Below, piece by piece: positions 51,416 to 60,596 of a stretch of 64,000 nt of DNA (position 1 is the stretch's first letter; every line of letters begins with the position of its first letter). This DNA comes from Stenotrophomonas sp. 364 (GTDB lineage Bacteria; Pseudomonadota; Gammaproteobacteria; Xanthomonadales; Xanthomonadaceae): positions 784,001 to 848,000 of the forward strand of contig NZ_CP047135.1 of assembly GCF_009832905.1 (NCBI RefSeq), written 5' to 3'. The notes under the pieces are model-generated. The model was not told the origin of the DNA and did not search any database. It saw only the letters and a program-made list of their open reading frames with translations. The position numbers and the translations under genes are program-made.

Positions 51416-52320
51416 GGCAGTCTCCGGGCGGCGGTGGCGGCAAGGAAGGCGTCGGTCTCCAGCAGCGGCAGCTGCTGCGGGTCGGCAATGCCCTGCAGGG
51501 CCCAGATGTCCAGCCCATCCCGGCAGCCGCCCCAGGCCTGCACCCGCGCCTGCAATGCGGCATGGCGGGCCTGCAAGGCGGCCAGTGCCGCATCGGTGTC
51601 GGTGCTGTCGGTATCGGGCACCAGTGCATCGAAGGCGGCCTGCGCGAAGGCGCTGATCGCGTCAGGCACCAACACCTGGGCCTGGTCGATCAGGTAGCGG
51701 TGCTTGCCGCCGGTGACGCGCCACACCAGGGCGCGGTCGCGGGCGTCGAACTCTTCCACGCCGCGCACCGTTTCGATCACCTCCGGCCCGGACAGCGACA
51801 AGCGCCCCTCTTCGGACATGATCACCGTGGTGCAGCAGCGCGCCACGATGCCCATGCCGCCGAATGCGCCGTTGCCGCTGCCGATCAGGGCAACCACCGG
51901 CACCCCGGCGGCACGCGCGGCCAGGGTGGCGCGCATGATCTCGGAAATGGCGATCAGCCCGGCATTGGCTTCGTGCAGCCGCACGCCGCCGGTATCCAGC
52001 AGCAGCAGCACGCCGTCCGGGCGCTGGTCTACCGCACGGTGCAGCAGGCCGGTGAGCTTGGCGCCGTGCACCTCGCCCACGCCGCCGCCCATGAACTGGC
52101 CTTGCTGCGCGGCCACCAGTACGCGCTTGCCGCGCAGCAGGCCTTCGCCCACCACGATGCCGTCGTCGAACGCGGCGGGCTGGTCCAGTTGCGCAAGGTG
52201 CGGGCTCATCGCGCGCCGGGCCGGGCCCAGCAGTTCCTTGAACGTGCCCGCATCGAGCAGGCCGGCGATGCGCTCGCGCGCATCGGCTTCGTAATAGCTG
52301 TGGCGGTGGGCGATGCTCAT
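51412..52320 (-). CDS. mdcD: Malonate decarboxylase beta subunit MdcD
   Basis: A 302-residue carboxyltransferase-fold subunit with SYYEADARERIAGLLDAGTFKE, GQFMGGGVGEVHGAKLTGLLHRA, LLLLDTGGVRLHEANAGLIAISEIMRA and IGSGNGAFGGMGIVARCC. It decarboxylates malonyl carried on MdcC to acetyl, together with MdcE. Start overlaps mdcC stop (ATGA). Confidence 0.92.
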   Translation of the reverse strand: MSIAHRHSYYEADARERIAGLLDAGTFKELLGPARRAMSPHLAQLDQPAAFDDGIVVGEGLLRGKRVLVAAQQGQFMGGGVGEVHGAKLTGLLHRAVDQRPDGVLLLLDTGGVRLHEANAGLIAISEIMRATLAARAAGVPVVALIGSGNGAFGGMGIVARCCTTVIMSEEGRLSLSGPEVIETVRGVEEFDARDRALVWRVTGGKHRYLIDQAQVLVPDAISAFAQAAFDALVPDTDSTDTDAALAALQARHAALQARVQAWGGCRDGLDIWALQGIADPQQLPLLETDAFLAATAARRLP

Positions 52321-52637
52321 GGTTGCCCCCCCGCGCGCAGGGTCTGCACCGCCTGGTCCAGGCGCAGGCTGACCACGGCCGGGGTGGCGCCGGCATCGTT
52401 GATCGATACCTGCACGTCACGCAGTGGATGGCGCTGTGCGAAGTCGCCGATCACCGCCTCCCAGACAGTGCCGAAGCCCTTGGCGGCCGTGATGATGCGA
52501 ACCGCCATCGCGCCGTCCAGCGCGGCCGGTTCCAGCAGCACTTCAAGGTTGCCCGACGCCAGCACGCCCACCAGCACCGCCTCGGTGGGGAAGCGCACGG
52601 CGGTGGTGCCGTCGAATCGATATGTGAGGGTTTCCAT
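52317..52637 (-). CDS. mdcC: Malonate decarboxylase acyl carrier subunit MdcC (delta)
   Basis: A 106-residue carrier protein. Ser28 in VLASGNLEVLLEPA is the expected attachment site of the phosphoribosyl-dephospho-CoA group (motif SGNLEVL corresponds to the SGDLEVL motif of the family). Start is 11 bases after the mdcA stop; stop overlaps mdcD start. Size is normal. Confidence 0.93.
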   Translation of the reverse strand: METLTYRFDGTTAVRFPTEAVLVGVLASGNLEVLLEPAALDGAMAVRIITAAKGFGTVWEAVIGDFAQRHPLRDVQVSINDAGATPAVVSLRLDQAVQTLRAGGQP

Positions 52638-52648
52638 GGGCCTGTCCC

Positions 52649-54292
52649 TTACCAGTTGCGGAAGCGCTTGGGCGGGTCGTACAGACCGCCGGACCAGCGC
52701 ACCAGGTCTTTCACCGAGCGTGCGGCCAGCAGGTCGCGGCTGGCATCGCGTACGTTGATGCCCAGGTCGTCCGGGCGCTGGATCACGCCGCGGTCGCGCA
52801 GGTTCTCGACCATGGCGCGGTCGCGGCCCAGGCCCACTGCGGTGTAGCCGGCCACGCCACGGATGGCCTGCTCGCGCTCTTCGGGGGTGCGGCACAGCAG
52901 CAGGTTGGCGATGCCTTCTTCGGTGAGCACGTGGCTGACGTCGTCGCCGTAGATCATCACCGGCGGCAGTGGCATCGCCGCGCGCTCGGCCAGCTCCCAC
53001 GCATCCAGGCGATCGACGAACGCCGGCGCCATGTGCTCGCGGAAGGTTTCCACCATCTGCACCACCAGCTTGCGCCCGCGCGGCATGTCGCCGGGGCGTG
53101 CGGCCTGCTGGCCGGCCTTGAGCCAGGCAGCGCTGGCATGGCGGCGACCGCGTGCATCCGAGCCCATGTTGGGCGCGCCACCGAAGCCGGCGATACGGTC
53201 GCGGGTGGCGGTGGAACTGTTGCCCTGCAGGTCGATCTGCAACGTGGAGCCGATGAACATGTCGCAGGCATACAGGCCGGCGGTCTGCGAGAACGCGCGG
53301 TTGGAGCGCATCGACCCGTCGGCGCCGGTGAAGAACACATCGCCGCGCGCCGCGATGTACTTCTCCATGCCCAGTTCCGAGCCGAACGAATGCACCGATT
53401 TGACGAAGCCCGACTCGATGGCGGGGATCAGCGCCGGGTGCGGATTGAGCGCCCAGTGCTGGCAGATCTTTCCCTTCAGCCCCAACGATTCGGCATAGGT
53501 GGGCAACAGCAGTTCGATCGCGGCCGTGTCGAAGCCGATGCCATGGTTGAGCCGGTTGACGCCGTACTCGGCGTAGATGCCCTTGATCGCCATCATCGCC
53601 ATCAGCACCTGGATCTCGGAGATCTGCGCCGGATCGCGGGTGAACAGCGGTTCGATGTGGTTCGGGCGCGGCGCCTGCACCACGAAGTTGACCCAGTCGG
53701 CGGGGATGTCGACGCGGGGCAGGGTATCGACGATCTCGTTGACCTGCGCGATGACAATGCCGCCCCCGAAGGCGGTCGCTTCGACGATCACCGGGGTGTC
53801 TTCGGTATTCGGCCCCGTGTAGAGGTTGCCGTGCCGGTCCGCCGCCTGCGCGGCCACCATCGCCACGCGCGGGGTGAGGTCGATGAAGTAGCGGCCGAAC
53901 AGTTCCAGGTAGGTGTGGATGGCGCCGATCTGGATGCGCCCTTCGGCGACCAGGTTGGCCAGCCGCACCGACTGCGGCCCGGAGAAGGAGAAGTCGAGTT
54001 TCGAGGCGATCCCGCGCTCGAACACGTCCAGGTGCGCGGGGAGCGACAGCACCGACTGCACCATGTGCAGGTCGTGTACGCGGGCCGGGTCGAGGTCGGC
54101 CAGGGCCTGGGCAAGGAAGTCGGCCTGCTTCTGGTTGTTCCCCTCCAGGCAAACCTTGTCGCCCGGTTCAAGCAGGGCGTGCAGCAGCGCGGCGATATCG
54201 CCGGCCGCCACCTCACGGCCGCAGGCCCAGGGCGCTGCGCGTTCGAGTCGTGCCTGGCGACTGCGCGCCAAGGTGTCCCAAGTAGGGTTCAT
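52649..54292 (-). CDS. mdcA: Malonate decarboxylase alpha subunit MdcA
   Basis: A 547-residue acetyl-ACP:malonyl transferase that exchanges acetyl on the carrier for malonyl. Typical stretches: LEGNNQKQADFLAQALADLDP, DFSFSGPQSVRLANLVAEGRIQIGAIHTYLELFGRYF, RHGNLYTGPNTEDTPVIVEATAF, LNHGIGFDTAAIELLLPTYAESLGLKGKICQHWALNPHP, FGGAPNMGSDARGRRHAS. ATG 54292 is the natural start; an in-frame extension upstream is AT-rich and lacks similarity. First gene of the operon mdcACDEGBH; the direct repeat at 54318-54337 lies directly upstream. Confidence 0.95.
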   Translation of the reverse strand: MNPTWDTLARSRQARLERAAPWACGREVAAGDIAALLHALLEPGDKVCLEGNNQKQADFLAQALADLDPARVHDLHMVQSVLSLPAHLDVFERGIASKLDFSFSGPQSVRLANLVAEGRIQIGAIHTYLELFGRYFIDLTPRVAMVAAQAADRHGNLYTGPNTEDTPVIVEATAFGGGIVIAQVNEIVDTLPRVDIPADWVNFVVQAPRPNHIEPLFTRDPAQISEIQVLMAMMAIKGIYAEYGVNRLNHGIGFDTAAIELLLPTYAESLGLKGKICQHWALNPHPALIPAIESGFVKSVHSFGSELGMEKYIAARGDVFFTGADGSMRSNRAFSQTAGLYACDMFIGSTLQIDLQGNSSTATRDRIAGFGGAPNMGSDARGRRHASAAWLKAGQQAARPGDMPRGRKLVVQMVETFREHMAPAFVDRLDAWELAERAAMPLPPVMIYGDDVSHVLTEEGIANLLLCRTPEEREQAIRGVAGYTAVGLGRDRAMVENLRDRGVIQRPDDLGINVRDASRDLLAARSVKDLVRWSGGLYDPPKRFRNW

Positions 54293-54317
54293 CGACACAG
54301 ATCCGGATGACGTTGAG

Positions 54318-54337
54318 ATAATTACGCCATAATTACG
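54318..54337. promoter_or_regulatory. ATAATTACG direct repeat upstream of mdcA
   Basis: Two copies of ATAATTACG at 54318-54326 and 54329-54337, 11 bases apart (about one helical turn), in an AT-rich patch 26 bases before the mdcA start. Each contains the palindromic TAATTA. Likely contacts for a regulator (the GntR protein is the local candidate) or part of the promoter. Confidence 0.5.
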
Positions 54338-54363
54338 GAGCGGTGTGCAACCCGCAGCGCAGC

Positions 54364-54393
54364 AAAAAACAAGGCCCGCCAAGGGGCGGGCCT
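54364..54393 (-). terminator. Intrinsic terminator of the TonB-dependent receptor gene
   Basis: On the minus strand a 9-bp stem AGGCCCGCC/GGCGGGCCT with a 4-base loop is followed by TTGTTTTTT. It lies 92 bases after the receptor stop, before the mdcA promoter region. Confidence 0.85.
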
Positions 54394-54451
54394 GTTCAGG
54401 TTGATGACGTGGGGCGCCGTGGCGCCGGGCTCTGCGCGGCCGCTGTCAGGC

Positions 54452-54474
54452 AGCCGGGCAGAGCCGGGCTCTAC
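54452..54474 (-). repeat. SMAG repeat after the TonB-dependent receptor gene
   Basis: GTAG head followed by an AGCCCGGC/GCCCGGCT stem on the minus strand, ten bases after the receptor stop. A degenerate second unit may lie at about 54417-54440. Together with the terminator and the mdc repeat this fills the region 54293-54484. Confidence 0.7.
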
Positions 54475-54484
54475 GCGCGTGGTC

Positions 54485-56677
54485 TCAGAACGTCCAGCGC
54501 AGGCTGGCCGCCACGAAGCGCGGTTCGCCGTAGTTGTTGTAGTCCAGATTGGCCCAGTAGGTCTTGTCCAGCGCGTTGCGCACGCTCAGCGTGGCCGTCC
54601 AGTTGTCGGTGATGCGATAGTTGGCGTTGAACTGCACCAGCGCATACGCCGGCTGGTTCACCGTGACCGTGCCGCCCAGCGGGTAGGGGATGTTGTAGCC
54701 CTGCACCTTGCTCTGCCACTGCACGCCGCCGCCCACGCTCAGGCGCGACAGCGCACCGCGCAGCTGCACCTGCGTGTTGAGCTGCAGCAGGTCTTCGGCC
54801 GGGTTGGCGTACAGCTGGTCGGTGGCCGCGCGGGTCACCTTGACGTGGGTGAAGCCGGCATTGACCGTCCAGCCCGGCAGGATCTCGCCGTTGATGTCCA
54901 CTTCCCAGCCGCGCGCCTTGGTGCCGTTGACGCCGATGTAGGCCGAGCTGCCGTCGCTCAGCGAGCCGTCGGGCACGCTCATGTCGCGCATCGCGTAGTT
55001 GTCCTGCTTGGCCTCGAACACCGCCGCATTGGCGGTCAGGCGGCCGTCGAACCACTGGCTCTTGATGCCCGCTTCCAGGTTGGAGCCCTGCACTGGCGCC
55101 AGCAGGTTCTCGTTCTTGTCCTTGTAGTTCTGCGGGTTGAAGATTTCGGTGTAGCTGCCGTAGACCGAGAACTGCGGGGTGATGTCATACACCAGGCCCA
55201 CGTACGGCGTCACCTCGTCCTTCACCTTGTAGGCACCGCTGGTGGCGGTGTACGCACCGGCCACGTTGTAGGCGCGGGTCAGCGTCTCCCAGCGGCTCAG
55301 GCGCGCGCCGGCGATCAGCGACAGCGGATCGGCCAGGCGCAGGCGGGTGGCCAGGTACACGCCGCTCTGCCGGGTGCGCGCCACGCGGCGGGCACCGGTA
55401 CGCGTGTAGGTCACTTCGGAAATGTCGCCATCCCATGAACGGATGTTGGGGATGTAGTAGCAGCGCTCGGTGCCGCAGCGCGCCCAGTCGGCGGGGTAGT
55501 TCAGGGCGAGGGTGTTGGTGGTGCTTTCCAGGTCGGACCACTGCCCGCCCAGGGTCACGTCATGCTCGCGCCCGAACAGATCGAAGGTGCCGCTCAGGTA
55601 GGCATCCACGTTGCGCCGGGTGTCTTCCGAATCGCCGGCCGCGGTGCGCAGGTAGATGCCCGCGCCTGTGGCCGGGTCCGGGTAGCCGGTGCCGTACAGG
55701 CGCACATTCTGCACGTTGCCGCGGGTGTAGGCGGTGTTGACCTTGAGCAGCCAGTTCTCGCCGAAATGCTGTTCCAGGTTGGCGAACACGGTGCTGGTTT
55801 CGCGCTGCCAGTAGCTCCACTTCGGGGCCACGTTGGTCGAGCGCGGCAGGTGCGCGAAGTTGCCCTGGCTGTCGAAGAACGGCACGGTGCCCCAGGTCGA
55901 GCCGACCGGGTTGTTGTCCTGGGTCTGGTAGCCCACGGTCACGGTGGTGCTGTCGGTGAGGTCACCTTCCAGCACGGCCATGCCGGCCATCTTGTTTTCC
56001 TTGTAGCGGTCGTAATAGAAATCACGATCGGTGTAGGCGGCCACCACGCGGCTGCGGAAGCGGCCGTCGGCGGTCAGCGGCGCGGTCACGTCCGCTTCCA
56101 TGCGCTGGTAGTCCCAGCTGCCGGCGCTGACCGAGAACGACGCATCGAACGTCTTGCCCGGGCGCTTGCGCAGCAGGTTGACCGTGGCCGAGGGCACGCC
56201 GGCACCGCTGAGCAGGCCGTTGGCACCGCGGATCACTTCCACGCTGTCGTAGAAGGCGGTGTCGTATTCCTGGTTGGTCGAACCGCTGTAGGTGGGAATG
56301 CCATCCACCTGGAAATCGGTGATGGCAAAGCCGCGCGCGTAGTACAGCGGGCGCTGGGTGTCGTAGAAGGACACGCTGACGCCGGTGACGTTGCGCATGA
56401 CATCGTTGAGGCTGAACAGCGATTCGTCCTGCAGCCGCTGCAGGCCGATCACGCTGGACGACTGCGGGGTTTCCTGCAGGCTGATCGGCAGGCGCGTGGT
56501 GCTGGACGGCGCGGCGCGCTCGCCCAGCACGCTGACCTTGTCCAGCGTCTTGGCGTCGCTGGCGTCGGCGGCAGTGTCGGCCTGGGCCAGGGGCGAAGCC
56601 AGCGACAGCACGGAAAGCAGGGCCAGGCCCAGCGGGGCGCGGCGGAGGGAGCGGGGCGAAAGGTCGCGGAAGGACAT
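54485..56677 (-). CDS. TonB-dependent siderophore receptor
   Basis: A 730-residue outer-membrane receptor for ferric siderophores. Signal peptide at about 1-33 (LGLALLSVLSLASPLAQA), then the plug domain: VSVLGERAAP, LPISLQETPQSSSVIGLQRLQDE, YYARGFAITDFQVDGIPTYSG, VIRGANGLLSGAGVPSATVNLLRKRP. The 22-strand barrel ends in ASLRWTF with the terminal Phe needed for insertion. The plug pattern is of the FhuE/FpvA hydroxamate or pyoverdine type. ATG 56677 was preferred over an earlier frame extension lacking a signal peptide. A Fur-like palindrome lies 208 bases upstream, and a strong terminator follows. Substrate siderophore unknown. Confidence 0.93.
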   Translation of the reverse strand: MSFRDLSPRSLRRAPLGLALLSVLSLASPLAQADTAADASDAKTLDKVSVLGERAAPSSTTRLPISLQETPQSSSVIGLQRLQDESLFSLNDVMRNVTGVSVSFYDTQRPLYYARGFAITDFQVDGIPTYSGSTNQEYDTAFYDSVEVIRGANGLLSGAGVPSATVNLLRKRPGKTFDASFSVSAGSWDYQRMEADVTAPLTADGRFRSRVVAAYTDRDFYYDRYKENKMAGMAVLEGDLTDSTTVTVGYQTQDNNPVGSTWGTVPFFDSQGNFAHLPRSTNVAPKWSYWQRETSTVFANLEQHFGENWLLKVNTAYTRGNVQNVRLYGTGYPDPATGAGIYLRTAAGDSEDTRRNVDAYLSGTFDLFGREHDVTLGGQWSDLESTTNTLALNYPADWARCGTERCYYIPNIRSWDGDISEVTYTRTGARRVARTRQSGVYLATRLRLADPLSLIAGARLSRWETLTRAYNVAGAYTATSGAYKVKDEVTPYVGLVYDITPQFSVYGSYTEIFNPQNYKDKNENLLAPVQGSNLEAGIKSQWFDGRLTANAAVFEAKQDNYAMRDMSVPDGSLSDGSSAYIGVNGTKARGWEVDINGEILPGWTVNAGFTHVKVTRAATDQLYANPAEDLLQLNTQVQLRGALSRLSVGGGVQWQSKVQGYNIPYPLGGTVTVNQPAYALVQFNANYRITDNWTATLSVRNALDKTYWANLDYNNYGEPRFVAASLRWTF

Positions 56678-56823
56678 GCGCAGGTCTCGAATCGGTCTCG
56701 GGAGGGGGAACAGCGGGCAGCAGGCACAGCAGGCCGGCGCCACTGGCGCCAGGCGGTAGATCCATCTGAGGGGGTGACGCCCCGACCGTGGGTCGGTGCC
56801 GTTGCAGCCGTGGGTGGTGAGCA

Positions 56824-56859
56824 GGGCCTGGCGGCCGTCCGTGGGTTCCGGCCAGGCCC
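56824..56859 (-). other. Leader hairpin between the Fur-like box and the receptor gene
   Basis: GGGCCTGGC pairs perfectly with GCCAGGCCC across 18 bases in the 208-base leader of the receptor transcript. It has no T-run and is not a standard terminator. It may affect mRNA folding or stability; the rest of 56678-56885 contains no gene. Confidence 0.35.
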
Positions 56860-56885
56860 GCGCCGGCAGCGCAGGGGTGCGTAAA

Positions 56886-56911
56886 TGTAAAGCGTTCTCA
56901 TTCGCTTTACA
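56886..56911. promoter_or_regulatory. Fur-like box upstream of the siderophore receptor
   Basis: Inverted repeat with perfect 9-bp arms TGTAAAGCG/CGCTTTACA around TTCTCATT. Read on the coding strand it contains AATGAGAACGC, close to the Xanthomonadaceae Fur consensus. It would repress the receptor gene when iron is sufficient. Confidence 0.78.
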
Positions 56912-56998
56912 ATTCCTGAATGCGCCCGCGTGCGGGACGGTGAGCGCCTGGCCTGCCGATTCCGGTCCTCTCCACCGTCGCCGTGCAGGGCAACGGGC

Positions 56999-57028
56999 AA
57001 AAAAAATCCGGCCCACACGGGGCCGGAT
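56999..57028 (-). terminator. Intrinsic terminator of mqo
   Basis: On the minus strand a 9-bp stem (ATCCGGCCC/GGGCCGGAT type) with a short loop is followed by eight T residues, 40 bases after the mqo stop. Confidence 0.9.
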
Positions 57029-57067
57029 CAGGTGTTCACCCCGCGGCCGGGGCCGCAGGCCGCAGGC

Positions 57068-58759
57068 TTACAGCGCCTGCAGTTCCTCGTTGGCGTTGCG
57101 CGTCTTCTGCGCCGGCTTGGCGGCCGGCGGCGGGGTCAGCATCACTGCCGGCGAGGTTTCCACCGGCACGTCCAGGTAGGGCAGCTTCAGCGTGTCGCTG
57201 GTCTGGCGGCGGATCTCGTTGGTCAGCGCCGCACTCTCGTTGAGCTTGCGCCCATAGGACGGCACGATCTGCTGCAGGCGCGCTTCCCAGCCGGCCGCCA
57301 TCTGCTGCGGGAAGGCCTTCTTCAGCAGGTCCAGCATGATCGGCGGCGAGGTCGACGCACCCGGCGAGGCACCCAGCAGCGCGGCCAGGGTGTGGTCCTT
57401 GTCGGTCACGATCTCGGTGCCGAACTGCAGCACCGGCCCCTTCTCCGGATCGCGCTTGATGATCTGCACGCGCTGGCCGGCGGTGACAAGCTTCCAGTCC
57501 TCGCGCTTGGCATTGGGGAAGTACTTCACCAGTTCGGCCTGGCGGTCGGCGTCGTTCAGGCGCGCCTGGCCCATCAGGTACTTCACCAGGTCCAGGTTTT
57601 CCGCGCCCACGTCCAGCATGCCGGCCACGTTGTTGTGGTTCACCGACGAATACAGGTCGAACCACGAACCGTGCTTGAGGAACTTGGTGCTGTACAGCGC
57701 GAACGGACCGAACAGCACCACCGGCTTGCCGTCCAGCTTGCGCGCATCCAGGTGCGGCACCGACATCGGCGGCGAGCCGGTCTCGGCCATGCCGTAGGCC
57801 TTCACCGTGTGGCGCCCGGCGATGGCCGGGTTCTGGAAGGCCAGGAACTGGCCACCCACCGGGAAGCCGGCGTAATTCTTCGCTTCGGGAATGCCCGACA
57901 GCTGCAGGAGCTTCAGCGCGGCACCGCCGGCACCGATGAACACGAAGCGCGACTTGATCGTGGACTCGGTGCCGGACGTGAGGTCCTTCACGGTCACGTT
58001 CCAGGTCTTGTCATCGTTCTGGCGCAGCGCGCCCACTTCGTGCTTCAGGTGCAGCTGGAAATTCGGGCTGCGCTGCAGGCCGGCGGTGAGCTGGCGGGTG
58101 ATCACGCCGAAATTGACGTCAGTGCCCAGCGGCATCCAGGTGGCGGCCACCTTCTGCTTCGGGTCGCGGCCTTCCATCAGCAGCGGCGCCCACTGCCTGA
58201 TCTGCGCGGCGTCCTCGGAGTACTGCATGCCGTAGAACAGCGGGTTCTTGACCAGCGCCTGCTGGCGCTTGTGCAGGTAGGCGATGTTGTCGTCGCCCCA
58301 GACGAAGCTCATGTGCGGGGTCGGGTTGATGAAGTCCGACGGCTGGCTGAGCCGGCCGGCCTTCACCTGGTGCGACCAGAACTGGCGCGAGATCTCGAAC
58401 TGCTCGGCGATGCCCACCGCGCGCTTGGTCTCGATGCTGCCGTCGGGCAGTTCCGGGGTGTAGTTCAGCTCGGCGAAGGCCGAATGGCCGGTGCCGGCGT
58501 TGTTCCAGCCGTCCGAGCTTTCCAGCGCCACGCCGTCCAGGCGTTCATACACCTGGATGTTCCAGTCCGGCTGCAGCTCCTGCAGGAACGTGGCCAGGGT
58601 GATGCTCATGATGCCGCCACCAACCAGCACGACGTCGACCGGCTTGTCGTTGCCGGCGGCCGGAACCGAGCGCTGGTGCAGCGGCCAGTACAGGAACACG
58701 GCTGCCACCAATAGCAGCAGCACGAACAGGCCGAGGACGACCTTCGCGAGTTTTTTCAT
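57068..58759 (-). CDS. mqo: Malate:quinone oxidoreductase, membrane anchored
   Basis: A 563-residue FAD enzyme that oxidises malate to oxaloacetate and reduces quinone. Residues 5-25 ([21 protein letters not shown]) form an N-terminal membrane anchor, absent from soluble Mqo of many bacteria. FAD motif [20 protein letters not shown] follows at about 43-62, then MQO-typical [33 protein letters not shown] and [23 protein letters not shown] 58759 gives the anchor directly; an earlier in-frame start adds 17 residues. The gene is monocistronic with its own terminator. Confidence 0.93.
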   Translation of the reverse strand: MKKLAKVVLGLFVLLLLVAAVFLYWPLHQRSVPAAGNDKPVDVVLVGGGIMSITLATFLQELQPDWNIQVYERLDGVALESSDGWNNAGTGHSAFAELNYTPELPDGSIETKRAVGIAEQFEISRQFWSHQVKAGRLSQPSDFINPTPHMSFVWGDDNIAYLHKRQQALVKNPLFYGMQYSEDAAQIRQWAPLLMEGRDPKQKVAATWMPLGTDVNFGVITRQLTAGLQRSPNFQLHLKHEVGALRQNDDKTWNVTVKDLTSGTESTIKSRFVFIGAGGAALKLLQLSGIPEAKNYAGFPVGGQFLAFQNPAIAGRHTVKAYGMAETGSPPMSVPHLDARKLDGKPVVLFGPFALYSTKFLKHGSWFDLYSSVNHNNVAGMLDVGAENLDLVKYLMGQARLNDADRQAELVKYFPNAKREDWKLVTAGQRVQIIKRDPEKGPVLQFGTEIVTDKDHTLAALLGASPGASTSPPIMLDLLKKAFPQQMAAGWEARLQQIVPSYGRKLNESAALTNEIRRQTSDTLKLPYLDVPVETSPAVMLTPPPAAKPAQKTRNANEELQAL

Positions 58760-58966
58760 GGGAATCTCAATGGGGGGAGATATGGAAAGGATGCCGCCGA
58801 TGGCGCGCAAGCCTGTGAAGACGGGCTCAAAGCGGCTTCCTGATGCGGATTTTAGCCCTTTCCGGTACGGATTTGGTGCAACGCAGCATCCGACGGGCTG
58901 CCGGTGGCAGGGAGTCTCCGGTTAAACTGACAAGGCTGAATACGTCGAAATAAAGATAGGTACGCA

Positions 58967-60088
58967 ATGGCAAGGATGCTGGTCGTGGTCGGTGACCACC
59001 TCCATCTGGGCGGTACGGTAGTAGCCGGTTCCCCGTTCACGGATATCGACGGACGCGCCGTCGCCCGGGTCAACGACCCGGTGGTCTGCAAGGTGCATGG
59101 CCCCGGGGTGATCGCCAGCGGCGACGCCACCCTCATCATCGACGGCAACCCGGTGGCCCGCCACGGCGACAAGGCCAGCTGCGGCTGTACGCTGCTGGCC
59201 GGCCAGCAGGCGATGGTCAGCGTGGATGCCGGGGGCAGCGGGGGCAGCAAAGCCAGCGGCCTGAGCCGGGCGGCCGCCGTGCTGGGCGGCGTTGCCTCGG
59301 TGCTGGATGCGATGAAGGGCATCAAGGCCGGCCCCACGCCGTCGTATGTGCCTGACGGGGCGCCTGCGCCGCAGTGCTGGGTGCGCGACCACGAGGCGCA
59401 GATAGCGGTCAATGCCGACGGCCGCTATTACGAGACCCTCGATCCGCACGGGACCAAGTACCCATGGGAGTTCCCCGTGTCCTACCATATCGCCGTGCCC
59501 GCCAAGAGCGGCGGTGACGTGGTGGTGTCGATCAAAGCCCGCGTAACACCGCTGGCCGGCGTAACCCCGGGGGATGTGACCACCGCCAAGCTGCGCATGA
59601 TGGAAGGCGTGGACGAGCACTGGAACGGCAGGTTCACCCTGACCGTGAACGACCCGTTGTGCGGCACGCGCAGCTTCCCGATCCGCTATGAGATCCAGTG
59701 GGTGGACGCCGGCCAGGACTACACACTGCTGCTGCACAAGGACTACGATCGCGAGATGGTGGATCCGCCCAACGTGTACATCTCCACCACCACCGACAAA
59801 TGGACCTACGCGCACGAATTCGCGCATACCCTCGGTCTTCCCGACGAATATTCCGAGAACGAAGACGATGCATCGGACACGGTGCGCTACGCCCGCCCGG
59901 ACGGCAGCTTCGACCCGGCCACGGTCGAAGCGCAGTCCTTCCGCGAAAGCACCGACCCGCTGTCCACCATCATGTCCACCTACCAGAGCACGGGCACCCA
60001 CCCGCGCTTTGCCTGGAATATCGGCATGGAGGTCCAGCAATTGCTGAGCCGTGAGATCGGCCGGGAGATAACATGCACCGTTTCCTGA
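58967..60088 (+). CDS. PAAR-domain protein with C-terminal zinc metallopeptidase, candidate type VI effector
   Basis: A 373-residue protein. The N-terminal PAAR domain (1-88: DHLHLGGTVVAGSPFTDIDGR, GVIASGDATLIIDGNPVARHGDKASCGCTLLAG) would cap the VgrG spike. A Gly/Ser linker and a region to about residue 130 follow. The C-terminal half has a metallopeptidase motif HEFAHTLGLPD (283-293), fitting HExxHxxGxxD, with LGLPDEYSEN after it and DPLSTIMSTYQS near the end. No signal peptide, as expected for spike-delivered toxins. The exported partner gene overlaps its end by 16 bases and is the likely immunity gene. No tss genes are in the window, so secretion by a T6SS encoded elsewhere is inference. 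Confidence 0.85.
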   Translation: MARMLVVVGDHLHLGGTVVAGSPFTDIDGRAVARVNDPVVCKVHGPGVIASGDATLIIDGNPVARHGDKASCGCTLLAGQQAMVSVDAGGSGGSKASGLSRAAAVLGGVASVLDAMKGIKAGPTPSYVPDGAPAPQCWVRDHEAQIAVNADGRYYETLDPHGTKYPWEFPVSYHIAVPAKSGGDVVVSIKARVTPLAGVTPGDVTTAKLRMMEGVDEHWNGRFTLTVNDPLCGTRSFPIRYEIQWVDAGQDYTLLLHKDYDREMVDPPNVYISTTTDKWTYAHEFAHTLGLPDEYSENEDDASDTVRYARPDGSFDPATVEAQSFRESTDPLSTIMSTYQSTGTHPRFAWNIGMEVQQLLSREIGREITCTVS

Positions 60089-60576
60089 TTCCGCTGATTG
60101 CCCTGTTTGCCGCCTCACCCACGTTTGCCCAGACCCCGGAACCCGCCGCCATGATCGAACTCCACGCCCGCTGCATCGACGATGCCCAGTGCCGTTTCCT
60201 TGGGGATGACGTGCGTGTCGAACTGGAGCTGCGCAACAGTGGCCGCAACAACGTGTCGCTGCCGGTGGCCTTCCTGCGCAAGCGCGGCCCGGCCGTGCGC
60301 CTGGTGGACCGCCATTCGGGCAAGGAAAAGCAGCTGCGGCGCAATCCTGTCGACGGCCTGATGCTCAAGGACCTGGAGACGCTGGCCCCGGGCCAGTCGG
60401 TGCGCTTCACCTGGCCGATCACCCCGAAGGAAATCACCGACTTCGCACTGCGCCCGATCGATCTGGACGCGGTGTTCGGTTTGAACATCACACCCGAGCG
60501 CAAGGGCGCAGATGCCACCATCATCCGCGCCAAACTGCACATCGTGGACGGCCGGGTGGGCGAGGGCGCGCGCTGA
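60073..60576 (+). CDS. Exported protein, putative immunity protein to the PAAR-metallopeptidase
   Basis: A 167-residue protein with a Sec signal peptide (FLIPLIALFAASPTFA, cleavage near residue 20). The mature part looks like a beta-rich domain: ARCIDDAQCRFLGDDVRVELELRNSGRNNVSLPVAFLRKRG. It has Cys34 and Cys40 that could form a disulfide. It begins 16 bases before the effector stop in another frame, a close linkage typical of effector/immunity pairs, and would meet the toxin in the periplasm. A truncated homologous copy follows at 60597-60824. No family recognised. Confidence 0.72.
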   Translation: MHRFLIPLIALFAASPTFAQTPEPAAMIELHARCIDDAQCRFLGDDVRVELELRNSGRNNVSLPVAFLRKRGPAVRLVDRHSGKEKQLRRNPVDGLMLKDLETLAPGQSVRFTWPITPKEITDFALRPIDLDAVFGLNITPERKGADATIIRAKLHIVDGRVGEGAR

Positions 60577-60596
60577 GGCGCGCTGTTCCCGGCGAC

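Noticed and set aside
58967..60088. Simple PAAR structural spike protein
   Set aside because: The C-terminal zinc metallopeptidase motif and overlapping exported gene make it an effector candidate, not a plain cap protein.
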